A stretch of 64,000 nt of DNA from Megachile rotundata (taxonomy: Eukaryota > Arthropoda > Insecta > Hymenoptera > Megachilidae). The stretch lies in NCBI RefSeq assembly GCF_050947335.1, contig NC_134997.1, positions 9,672,001 to 9,736,000 of the forward strand, given 5' to 3'. Both the position numbers and the translations under genes were made by a program. Each line of letters starts with the position of its first letter. Within the stretch, counting starts at the first letter, position 1. This document shows, in pieces, positions 51,361 to 61,515 of the stretch. The notes under the pieces are model-generated. The model did not search any database. It was not told the DNA's origin and was given only the letters and a program-made list of their open reading frames with translations.

Positions 51361-51790
51361 GGAGGATGTTGAAGCATATAGACTTGTTTTTTCGTCAAAA
51401 ATTCACGAACAAGTTCTGTGACATGGTACGTCATGCAACAGAAACCAACTTTCCGTTCGATATTCGGGCCTCACGAACGATCTTCCACAAATGTTCCATA
51501 ACCCAGATAATATTCGCCATTAACATTTTGTCCCTGTGGAACGAGTTCCCGAAGTATAATTCCTTCAGAATCGTAAAAGCAAATTAACATTGTCTTCTCG
51601 AGGGACTTCTGGAATCGCAATTTTTTTATTTTGGAGAGCCTGGAGATTTCCACGTAGCACTTTGGCGCTTTGTTCGAGGTTCATACTTGAAGCACCAAGT
51701 CCCATCACTAGTTACAATTGATTCCAGGAATGTACAGTTTCGTCCGGCTGTTTTGATAAGATCTCGCAATATTCAACGCGAGCAATTTGT
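51361..51790 (-). pseudogene. Degenerate mariner transposase fragment
   Basis: Minus-strand translation in shifting frames gives, in order, IARVEYCEILSKQPDET, SIVTSDGTWCFKYEPRTKRQ, WKSPGSPK then a stop, MLICFYDSEGI with LVPQGQNVNGEYY, RPEYRTESWFLLHD and LVREFLTKKQVYMLQHPP. These match the mariner (Tc1/mariner, D,D34D) catalytic core. The first catalytic Asp is in VTSDGTW (codon at 51706-51704) and the second in LLHDVPCH (51432-51430). The part after HPP, with the third Asp, and most of the N-terminal DNA-binding half are missing. Stops and frameshifts make it inactive. No terminal inverted repeats were identified. Confidence 0.88.
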
Positions 51791-51876
51791 TGCGCTTGCC
51801 CGTGATTTTGTGACACGGTGACGGAAGGTTCTGTCGCATTAAACGCTATAAGTTTACAATTCGTTGCTCGATTCCA

Positions 51877-52192
51877 ATGATTGTTGTGTTTTGTAGGGTA
51901 TACTGTTTTCAGATAACATGTTTTAATAGATGGCGCTAGTTTTCCTTAAATTTAAGTTCCGTTACTTTTCCGACATACTGTTGAAGGGCTCCTTGAGTAC
52001 TAGCGAGAAAGTCAAGTCTCATGCGCCGTCTAGTGATGAACGTACAAATCGCCATAACTTTAACCAGTGTTAGAGTAACGTTCTGTAAATCTATTCGTTC
52101 TATCTCACAATAATGATTGTTGTGTTTTATAGAGGAGGTATACTATTTTCAGATAACATGTTTTAATAGATGGTTTTCCTTAAATTTAAAAA
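51877..52192 (+). repeat. Direct duplication, about 235 bp apart
   Basis: ATGATTGTTGTGTTTT, TACT(G/A)TTTTCAGATAACATG and TTTTCCTTAAATTTAA occur in the same order at 51877-51954 and 52113-52192. It lies just beside the mariner fragment. Confidence 0.85.
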
Positions 52193-52199
52193 GCTAACC

Positions 52200-54230
52200 T
52201 CGTGTCAGTAATCACAATTCCTTGTCATGGCATAATTCCCCAAAGCAATAAACAAGTAAAATTAACCACCAACCAAAAAAAGCAGCCCTTAACGAGATAT
52301 TCTACCTCACCGACCTAATGGTTTAACAATGTTAGCAAGAAAGGTACAAAGAAGATTTTCTAAGCAGAGGTATAGGTCTGCGGCGGAAAACGGGCAGGGT
52401 TGATTCCAGATTGATAACCGTGGTTGAACGAGGGTGGCGGTTCGACGTGGTGAAGTTAAGGCGCCGCGACGAGCACATATGGAAGGGAGCCTGGATGAGT
52501 TTGCGATTAAACGCGATTATAATTAAGGATAATGGAGTTTCGGGGCGGGAGTTGCCGTCGACTCGAGTCCCTTCGCAGCTGGCGTCGTTATATCGAGTTC
52601 CTGTCGTCAGCCAACGTGCACAACCGACCCACGAAAATGCTTTTGGTCGTCCAGTTTCTCGCACGTACCTCCTACTATTCGACTTTATACGCTTTCGTGC
52701 GTCAAAGACAAAATGTCCGACCTCCTGCAACATTTGGAAACTGCTTCAATTTTGAGGTAATATTCTTACATTTTGGTTTATTCTCAATTTTTTAGATTCA
52801 TTAACTTTTTAGCAATATTTAAGGTGAGGAATGGATGTCTTTTAGTTTTGATTGTATTACTAATTTCTTAATTTAGCAGTTGTCCAATGCGACGCATTTT
52901 TAGATGAAGAGTTATATGAGATAAAAATTTAACTCAACTTTTACATTGAAGCTGACAGTTTTTAATTTTAACCTCACCGAGTATTTTCACAATAGTTGTA
53001 TTTATTATTCGCAGTCCCAAGTAGTTGATACGAGTTTGAAATTGAAACTCGTACAGAAAGTGAAGCGTCATCCAATATGGCGGACAGAGGAAAGCGTTAA
53101 GTTTTAATTGAAACGAAAATTCAGGCAAATTAATGTCTATCAATTTTTATTTCATTAAACATTCTATATAAAAATACCTATATTTTTATTACAATAAAAA
53201 AAATTGTATATAAACAAGAAATATGAGATAACCAGAATACAAGTCGTGTAACGTATTTCGAAGAAATAAAATAGAATTCCGGAGAAAATATTCCGTAGAA
53301 ATCCAGATCGCGGTAAATTGAACGCGATTGATGCATCTGAATATTTAAATTTGTTTCGCGGGAATAGCATTTTGTTCTTCAGCGAATTATGCTAGTAAAG
53401 TTGTACCTGGACGTGAAGGATTTTGTTAGGCCGTCAGTTCGAATAGAGTAACCGAGAAGTTCCGTAATCCTATCCGCTGCTTCTCAAATAATCTACAAAG
53501 TTGCAAGGGAGAAAATTCAACCCCTTTCCGTATTAAGTCGTCGGTTTTCATTAAACGCTCGAGAACCTCAACAATACGAAAGCAAAGGGGAAATTGTACA
53601 ACATGGAAGCACGAAATGTAAACGCCGCGAGCCATTCAGGTTTTCCTATTTTTATCAATTTCTTCGTCGACATTTCGAAGGGAAATTGAAACGCATGCTC
53701 GAATCGCTTAAAGCGCACCCTCGTTTATTTTCGAACTTCGAATATCATATAAAACGAGACGATATTTCGATCAATGAATAAACAAAGTTACGGTGAATTA
53801 TGGAAACTGCCCTTACGGGGCAGAAGTCGCGATAATGTTATAAAATATATAAGTTGAGAATTATTTAACAAGGCAACTTCTGTGATTATGTCCGAGTATC
53901 GCGAGAAAAATCTTATATCGTTAAAAACTACCGTCTGGAATAACTTCGGAAGAAAAAAACTGTACCCGCTTGTTTAACCTTAATAGCTGTTTCGGAATAT
54001 CTTTCTGCACATTTGGTCGTTAAACGCGATATTATCGCGAGATTATAGTAAACTTTTTCTCTACAACTTTCGACAATTTTACGGATCAACCGACCTCCTT
54101 ATGCTAATCACAATCAATAGCGTTCGTAATAAAATATACTCCATTTTCTTTACGGTAAACTTCAAATATTTGCATTCACCCTTCCAAGGGTTAATTCAAT
54201 TAATTAATAATTCATCAATATGTCTGATTT
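52200..54230. other. Single-copy stretch, no supported gene
   Basis: Frames of 133 codons (minus, 52332-52733) and 114 codons (plus, 52411-52755) overlap; neither has a domain. Confidence 0.45.
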
Positions 54231-54234
54231 AAAA

Positions 54235-54800
54235 ATTCAGAAATTTTTTATTTTAAATTTGCAAGTTTGGAAATTTTAGATTTGGGTCCACAGAAATTTT
54301 GTTCTTCCAAATTTGCAAATTTGAAAATTTTAGACTAGCAAATTTAAAATTAAATATCTTTAAACTTGCAAGTTTGGAAATTTTATATTTGTGACCACAG
54401 AAATTTTGTTCTTCCAAATGTGCAAATTTGGAAATTTTAGACTAGCAAATTTAAAATTAAATATCTTTAAATTTGCAAGTTTGGAAATTTTATATTTGTG
54501 TCCACAGAAATTTTGTTCTTCCAAATGTGCAAATTTGGAAATTTTAGACTAGTAAATTTAGAATTAAATATCTTTAAATTTGCAAGTTTGGAAATTTTAG
54601 ACTTGCAAATTTCAAATTAAATATCTTTAAACTTGCAAGTTTGGAAATTTTATATTTGTGACCACAGAAATTTTGTTCTTCCAAATTTGCAAATTTGGAA
54701 ATTTTAGACTAGCAAATTTAAAATTAAATATCTTTAAATTTGCAAGTCTGGAAATTTTAGATTTGTGACCACAAAAATATTTAATTTTAAATTTGCCAGT
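54235..54800 (+). repeat. About 107-bp AT-rich tandem repeat
   Basis: GTTCTTCCAAAT at 54301, 54408, 54514 and 54674 (steps 107, 106 and 160), with TTTGCAAGTTTGGAAATTTTA in between. Confidence 0.93.
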
Positions 54801-56409
54801 CTGAAAATGTTATATTTACTAGAAAATTTAGGTACCTTATTTTGAACTTACTCAGTTAGTATTAACTTATACTCTGTATAAGTTAATGAGTGTAGGTGTA
54901 TCTAAGAAAGTAGACATATGTGGGCGTCCCACGGGTTCTTGAGATGACTCAGACGCTAATGAAGAATTACCACCCCTTGGCGGACAATGCAATTGGAATC
55001 GTTCCACGGGAATCCCCTCGGATACGGGGGTCACCGAGAACCATGAACGCATCCCCCGGGAAGCAGGAAAGGCTCCACGGGACTCTCCATCCGCAACGTT
55101 CTATTGTCATGGCTTTTCTCGTGCGATAAGAATTGGAAAGACTGCTGGTGAGACTGCCACATAATTGAGATGAACGATTCTCCTGTTCCTCGAGCAGGAA
55201 TTCCTCTTCCTTGGTTTCGCGCCCGTTCCATTATGACGTCGTTTATCAATGCTTAGGCGAGACCGTTCTTGAGATGGACTGACGTGTTCGTAGTCTGCCT
55301 TCTTCGTTCATAACTTAATTACTTTAATAGCTAGGAAATCCTGTCGCGTATAATTTTGAGGTGAAGAATTCGGAATGGAGAATATCTTGTGTCCTTTAAT
55401 TTAAATGCATCTTGACGCTAAAATTAACTGGTTGCACTTGCATTAATTAAAACTACGTAGAGCTAAAGAGAAGTACATTAAAATTAAAGTAAATTAGAAT
55501 TAAATTAACAGTATCAAAAAATATTGGACTATTGCAAAATTAATATTTTAGTTTGACTAAAAATAGTAAAAGAATTAATTCTTTAAGTTTGACCAGTTTA
55601 AATTGCGCGCGCTTTTGAGACAGTACCAATGGCGCCACTCGGCGGTGGGCTGTGGTATTAGTCTACCAGAAAATTTAATTTTTCTGTAAAATTAAATACT
55701 TCCACGCTTTTCTAATACGTATACAATATTTTATTATGTAAACAGAACTAAAATAATACGATAATTATTAGTTAAAAACGTTAAAAATAAAAAATTACAT
55801 TTTGATGTCGTAGTTCACCGTTGGATGGCGCCAACGGTGTTTGCAAAAAGCGCGCGCATATTGTAAGAATTAAGCTTGAAAATACTTGTGAATGTGTAAA
55901 GAATCGCACCAGTTATTCTCCTACACCTTTTAAATACAGGTATTATAAATTAAATTCAAAACTTTGTATCATGTCGGAAATACTTTATTTAAAAGTTCAA
56001 ACGACGTAACCATCTTTTCCAACTGGACCGAATAAAAATTGATTAGTCGTAAATTATTGTACCGTGTAAATATTTTGCCACATTCGAAGTATAATTTTAA
56101 AGAAATAAAATGTAGATTACTTTCTAAAACATCACATTAATGCAAGCAACTTCATGTTATATGAACTGCTATTAGTCATATGAGTACAGCTTCCTTTAAT
56201 TAAACCGTAGAGGAATATATTGTGTCTTTCATATTCAGAGACATGTTTTTACGTTTCTCCCTAAATTCCTGAGTTTTAAAATTTCTGAAGACTCACTCTT
56301 AACCAAAGGAAGCAACATACAAAGTTCCAGCCTTATCTCTACTTTGATCCTGCATTCATACAATAAAAACGCCAGGTTGCCACATGATTTTTAATCAAGA
56401 AGTATTCAT
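54801..56409. other. Intergenic stretch downstream of MAD1
   Basis: Holds the MITE-like element and AT-rich DNA. Short frames (54867-55249) lack domains. Confidence 0.5.
55600..55860. mobile_element. MITE-like element with imperfect terminal inverted repeats
   Basis: GCGCGCGCTTTT at 55605-55616 is inverted exactly at 55846-55857. Each arm also carries the palindrome TGGCGCCA (55630-55637 and 55826-55833) at a similar distance inside. The arms match imperfectly over about 45 bp around about 165 bp of AT-rich DNA without coding capacity. A target-site duplication is not clear. It could also be a regulatory hairpin. Confidence 0.45.
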
Positions 56410-56415
56410 TTTATT
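56410..56415 (-). terminator. MAD1 polyadenylation signal candidate
   Basis: AATAAA on the minus strand about 160 nt past the MAD1 stop codon. It is the first canonical hexamer after the stop that I noticed in this orientation. Confidence 0.5.
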
Positions 56416-56574
56416 CACAGAGCACTCGTTTCAAGAACTAAGTTTTATGAAAAAATTCATTTAAAATAACATGGAGAATAAACCCAATTTTATAGCTGAC
56501 AATGATTATAATTCCTTGATCTTCATATTTTCATTCCATATTTGAAGATTTAATTCTTTTAGCAGCTAGGAAGA

Positions 56575-59183
56575 TCAACTCATAACATTAGTCATAGTCT
56601 GCTGATTGAATAAGTCTGTTTGTACAGCGTTTAGAAACATGGGCACGCTGTGCTGTCGATGCAAGTGTTGTTCCATCAATGACTCGAGTGTCGCTGAGAA
56701 CGCGGTTTCCAGGAGATCCACTCCATCCCCACTGATTTGGAAGAACAGATAGTCGTCAGGTGATTCCGCATACTGACTGAATAATTTATATCGACCTTCC
56801 TTCGTTCTGTCTACTCTCCAACCGAATAGCTGGTAACAAGCTTGTCGATACTCCTGCGACGATGCCTTAAAAGCCTCCTTCAAACGAGCTATTTTGATCT
56901 CGTGAGTTTGCTTAAGTTCCGCTATTTCTATAAAAAACAGTTGCATGAAGATTATTATGTTGAGTGAGAAATTTAAGGTAGTATCAGTCTTCAGATTGAC
57001 AAAAGTTCATAAGGATAAACAGAGGTTCTTCCGTGTTTCAAAACTTTTTGATTTGTCAATTTCAAGTTTGCAAGCTTCCAACTTCTCAAATCCCCAAATG
57101 CCCAAAGGTAACTCGCTCAACAAACATAACTAGAGTCTGCTACAGTACTCCACAAACTCTCCAATGAGCACTTGGTTTCATCACCATTCCATATAATATA
57201 AAACCCTTACCTTGTGCCTGTAGAGAAGATGTCGTAGCGTTGGTTCCTCCCTGCGCCACTTTAGCTCTCAGTTCTTCCAGTTCACGCAGTAATGCTTTCT
57301 GCTTTTCCTCCGCCTGCTGTTCCGCGATAGCAGCAGGATTCATGGAATAGTGCAGTATCCTAGCGTTGCAATTAAAATCACCTTTTAGTGCACGATGCTC
57401 CAATTCGCCCTTCAGTCGCTCGACTTCCTCCTTCAATTTATTGCACTCATCCACTTGACTATAACCCTCGGCTGCTTGAAGATCCGACTCTAATTTGGTA
57501 ACTAACTCCCTGGGAAATAAATCTCTTTAGCATTGCAGTTGATACTAAATACTTAAACTGAGGTCTTATAATTACCGGTAAGCATCTATTGTACGTTCCA
57601 GTGCAGGAATTCTTTCGGTTATGGCGTTATTGCTATCTATGGTCATCTCTTTTTCGTATAAATCTAACTGCTGTCTGTAACTGTCCCTTTCTCTCGTCAC
57701 GAGGATCATCTTCTTCTGTAATCTGCTCGCCAACTTGTTTAATTTTTCTTTGGACACTGTTACGTCTGTGGCCAATTTCTTAGCGTCCTCGTATTTTTTT
57801 GATAGATTCTGCGATTCTCTCAATGCAGCGTCCAACTTTGATCTAAGTTGTCCTTCTTCTGCTTTCAAAACTAATTCGGCTTGCTGTAGTCTGTTCAATT
57901 CACGTTTCAAGACCGACGGTCCACCGGTGATACCAATAGACTCGTATTCGGCCAGACGTAATGTAAGTTCCGCTTTTTTGGCTTCCAACACAGTAACTTG
58001 CTGTTCCACTTTCTCTGTATGCTCTAACCTGTAAAAGGACAAATATATTTATCATGAAGTAATGGCTACGTGAATTGTAAAAGCGATTTCAGAAACAATA
58101 CCTCTTCATTACATTAGCCATTTGTTCTTCTAGTAATAATTTTCCTCTGACAGATTCTCTTAAATTGGCAATAGTTTCTTTCGCAACTGTGAGTTCTTTC
58201 TCAAGCTCATTTGCTTTCGCTGCTTTGGCAAGCAATAATTTTCCTTCTTCCCAGGATGCTCTTTCTGATTCTAGTTTCTCTATTTTTATTTTCATATTTT
58301 GAAGTTCCACATTTTGCAGTTCCAATACTTGCTGTTTAGTTTGATATTCTCTCAGTTTTTCCTCTAACTGTGTTATTCGTTTTTGTGCTACCTCAAGCTG
58401 TTGCTGACTTTGTGAAATTTCTTCTCCATCTGTAGATTTTGGCAGGGTTTCTTGTGTAGGAACATTTTTAAGCTCATCTAATAGTTTTGCATTCTCATTC
58501 ATTAGTGTGAGGTTCTTTTGCTCCAAATTTGTCTTCACCTACAAATTCCATTATATATACAATTCTGTAGACATTAAAATGTAAATGTTTGAGCACAGTT
58601 TATTTACCTGGTGTAATTCCTTTTCCGCAGCAGCTTGTGCAGTGCGTGCATCTTGAATTGTTCTACGAGCAATATCTAGCCTCACTTCTAACTGTTTGAT
58701 AGTTTGTTTGTCTTCTTCTATCTGTATCTCTAAACCACTTTTCTGCTTTTCAAACACCTCTTCCATTTGCCTACGTATCTTGTGAAGTTGTTGCACTGTT
58801 GCCTCTTGATGAGAAAGCCTCGTTTTTAAAGATACAACCTAACAAAACACACAGAATTTTCCTAATGTATAGAATTTCTATAAATTCATGTATGGTGTTA
58901 GTCAAAAAATGTTTACTTCTCCCTTTAATCTTCTCCATTCCCATGGACTACCTGGAACAGTCTCTGTCTGACTCTTATTTGAAATAGAACTATCTGAATC
59001 ATCAAGTCTTCGTCTTTTGGGTGAAATAATACATTCCTCTTGTTCACTGAACAAAGGAGATGTAAATGCAGTTCCTGAGAGCCGTAATGATACACCACTA
59101 CTACTGCTTTTACGATAGGCTTCTGAACCTGATCTCAAATCCTTTATCATTTTGATGACAGTAGTTGGATCCTTATCATCCAT
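56575..59183 (-). CDS. MAD1L1: Mitotic spindle assembly checkpoint protein MAD1 (6 coding exons)
   Basis: MAD1 anchors MAD2 at unattached kinetochores and so drives the spindle checkpoint. Exons on the minus strand, in order: 59183-58917, 58838-58608, 58538-58102, 58028-57576, 57509-57211, 56927-56575. All junctions are GT-AG and phases join, giving 679 residues against about 720 in vertebrates. Residues 1-89 hold a basic cluster KRRR (56-59), a likely nuclear signal. Residues 90-500 are heptad-rich coiled coil. The MAD2-interaction motif is RILHYSMNP (about 513-521). The BUB1-binding RLK motif is at 577-579, followed by the conserved C-terminal RWD-like domain (QLFGWRVD, LLETAF, HLHRQHSVPMFLN). 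The start is the ATG directly after a splice acceptor; no ATG upstream is needed. Identity is by family recognition of the MIM and C-terminal domain. The last residues NVMS extend slightly beyond the usual end. Confidence 0.95.
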
Positions 59184-59332
59184 CTGTAACAACAATTATT
59201 AAAAACATGAAAATTAAATAGTAATTAAAGAATGTATCAATATATTTCTTAAGTCATTACTATTTATTGGCTGAGTATATCCAAACAAAACAGTTTCAGA
59301 AAAACAATTAAAATAACATCAATTGAACTTAC
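59184..59332 (-). other. MAD1 5' UTR intron (predicted)
   Basis: Read on the minus strand, a strong donor GTAAGTTC lies at 59332-59325 and a TTGTTACAG acceptor ends at 59184, so the acceptor abuts the MAD1 ATG. This implies a non-coding first exon above 59332, probably starting between about 59400 and 59650. The intron would be 149 nt. The donor and acceptor are seen; use of the pair is inferred. Confidence 0.6.
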
Positions 59333-60257
59333 TATGTTAAATTACGATGCTGCTGTTGTTGAGGAATTCAAATGCTAAAACGCGCGTTGCTTGATTGTAA
59401 TCGGAGTATACAAATATACATTGATATGTATCACTTATCCTATGTACGGCACAATTTGTTACAGAAGGTTTCGACGACTGAAATCACAATTCTTGGGACA
59501 CTATGTAGTACTTTAATTCAGAATTAGTTTCGTAGCTATTCGGTTTACGAATTTGAAGTATCATTACTACTGATACTTCAGTCAACCTTCTACAGTAGCA
59601 ATATAATCGGCAATATGGTGGCGCTGGTGTAGACATTGGCGCCATGGAAGCGTCTCCAAGAGTTATAAATAATGTACTATAGCTACTGCATTATCCAATA
59701 AGTATCATTGATTATTTGCGAAAATTATGAATAAAATATGAATGTCATAATACTCCAAATATTAGAATATTTTAATATATGTAACAACCAAAAAAGTTTT
59801 TGCATTTCCAAAGAATTTGGGAACGCCCAAGAAGATCCTAGAATACAATATTTTGTTCGAGTGTCCGCACTGTATGCTGTATAATGTATGTATTGGTAGG
59901 ACTGATCAAAAATTATCCCTAACTATTGCCAATAAAACCACAAGAAAGTTACAAAAAGTTGATGCATCATTTCTAAACTGCTCAACTTTGACAACCGATA
60001 TTTTTTTAATAAATTAAATAAAATTTGATAATACTATAAATTTAGCATTAAATTAAATAAATTTAATTGATAGCCGTATGAGAGTACAAATGATAAGGAC
60101 TAAATGTCAACGTTGTTGCTGTTAAAATCGTTTATACCGCAGTGCGGAAACATACATGTTGAATTACTATTAATAAATAAATATTAGAAGATTAATGTTA
60201 TAAAATGAGATCAATTTAATTCTGTTTATACACTGTAAAAAATAGATAATTTTAATA
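59333..60257. promoter_or_regulatory. Divergent promoter region between MAD1 and EMC10
   Basis: This stretch holds the 5' ends of two genes pointing away from each other. The part at 59600-59660 is locally GC-rich and carries GGTGGCGCTGG and TGGCGCCA, the second a perfect palindrome. A 66-codon open frame at 59817-60017 has no recognised domain and is probably chance. No TATA box is obvious next to either start codon. Transcription starts cannot be placed from sequence alone. Confidence 0.5.
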
Positions 60258-61168
60258 ATGTATATATCATACTTCTGTATAAGTTTGTTACTTAGCCTGT
60301 CATCATTGATTCATGGGGTTAGTATAACCATAAGTTTGAGCAGTCTACAATATGCCACGTAACAAACTTCGATAACATTTCAGAGCGAATTAGACTATGA
60401 TGGATGGCTACAGCTAAGACTATGGCACGCATTTAATGATGAACCAGAGCCCATTTTTATAGAGCGTGGAAATGTAACCATATCCAGTGTCCGCAGTGGT
60501 GCATCTGTCATTGGACAAAATGGGTTACTGCAAACCCACATAACTGAATTGAAAAATCTTGCCAAAAATGATGGCAAATACAGGCTTAAAGCAGTAGCCC
60601 GTACTTCTTCAGGAAATGAAATAACATTTTTAACTTCTGTACCTGCGGTAATTATACTTCTCTCATCATTGCAGTTACTTATATCCTATAAACATTTATA
60701 TCCGCGTTTCTTTTTTCAGTGTTATCTTCTTGGTTCTGATCTAGAAGATGTAATAACAGTTTGGCTAGATAGTGCAGCTGAACCAATAGTTGTAAGCCTC
60801 TCCTCGCCAGGTCCTTGTAATACCGAGAGTCCATTCACAAATATGTGGACAACTAATGTTATTGTTAAATATCCTGATGGTGGACCAGTTCCAGACACTG
60901 CTACGTACATTCAGAAACTTGAACGTGAGAGAGAAGCAAGGGAAAGAGGGGAAGCTAAAGATAACAGATCTTTCCTTGCAAGATATGTAAGTTCTTTAAT
61001 TCAAATGGTATTTGTGATTCTATTTTTATATGACACTTTAAATTGTACATTATTATATTTTTGTTTCAGTGGATGTACATTGTACCAGCATTGATCTTTG
61101 TTGTTCTGTCATCTGCAACAAATCCTGAAGCTGGAGGAGCAGGGGGAGGCAGTGCCCAAAGACAGTGA
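60258..61168 (+). CDS. EMC10: ER membrane protein complex subunit 10 (4 exons)
   Basis: EMC10 is a lumenal, single-pass subunit of the ER membrane complex, which inserts tail-anchored and multi-pass proteins. Exons: 60258-60317, 60384-60647, 60720-60986, 61070-61168; every intron is phase 0 and GT-AG, giving 229 residues (human about 262). Residues 1-20 are a hydrophobic signal peptide in their own exon (CISLLLSLSSLIHG). The lumenal domain follows, with the conserved VPAC segment across the exon 2/3 junction and the PGPC segment after it. A charged KLEREREARERGE linker precedes the family signature RSFLARYWMYIVP, which starts the C-terminal membrane helix (about 198-213). The tail is glycine-rich (GGAGGGSAQRQ), as in other animals. 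EMC10 identification rests on that C-terminal signature plus gene architecture. The ATG was chosen because it opens the signal peptide. Confidence 0.93.
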
Positions 61169-61292
61169 GACCATATTGTTACATCTTCATGTGCATTATT
61201 GCTCGATGAGTGTTCATGTGTGGACCGTTTATTTATAAAGTTACAATGTACTTTCATAATTGCAATTGTAACATTCATAATTACATCTTCTG

Positions 61293-61298
61293 AATAAA
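61293..61298 (+). terminator. EMC10 polyadenylation signal
   Basis: AATAAA 125 nt past the EMC10 stop codon and upstream of BBS2, at a normal distance for a short 3' UTR. Confidence 0.65.
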
Positions 61299-61456
61299 CT
61301 TGATTTAAGTAAAAACCTTTTGTTATTTTCCCAAAAACATATGCTTTGTCTCTCCTTGAATACAAACAGCTGTAACTATGCATCAATATGTATAGTTTAA
61401 TACAGAAGGTAAGGTTCACAGGTGAAACAGTAATCAATAATCCACCACCCAATGAG

Positions 61457-61470
61457 TAAGCCATAGCCTG
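61457..61470 (+). promoter_or_regulatory. X-box-like (RFX) core upstream of BBS2, weak
   Basis: The 14-mer is TAAGCCATAGCCTG. Its central GCCATAGC matches the core of the RFX X-box (GTTGCCATAGCAAC type), and it lies 46-59 bp before the BBS2 ATG. The outer triplets do not match. BBS genes in worms and flies are known RFX targets; here the link is only suggestive. Confidence 0.25.
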
Positions 61471-61515
61471 TTAGCACTATGCATTAGAATACATACAAAC
61501 TAAGCTGCTCTAAAA

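Larger units (their letters stand above)
61169..61515 (+). other. EMC10 3' UTR and BBS2 upstream region
   Basis: This 347-bp gap carries the EMC10 3' end (AATAAA at 61293-61298) and the BBS2 promoter. No other open frame on the plus strand stands out; a 132-codon minus-strand frame across it is not recognisable and overlaps the last EMC10 exon. Confidence 0.6.

Noticed and set aside
57589..58034. Plus-strand frames opposite MAD1 exon 4
   Set aside because: Antisense shadows of a conserved coiled-coil exon.
59817..60017. 66-codon frame between MAD1 and EMC10
   Set aside because: No domain; lies in the promoter region and is probably chance.
60549..61094. 181-codon plus frame across EMC10 exons 2-4
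   Set aside because: Reads through two introns with clear GT-AG borders; the spliced model matches the EMC10 family.
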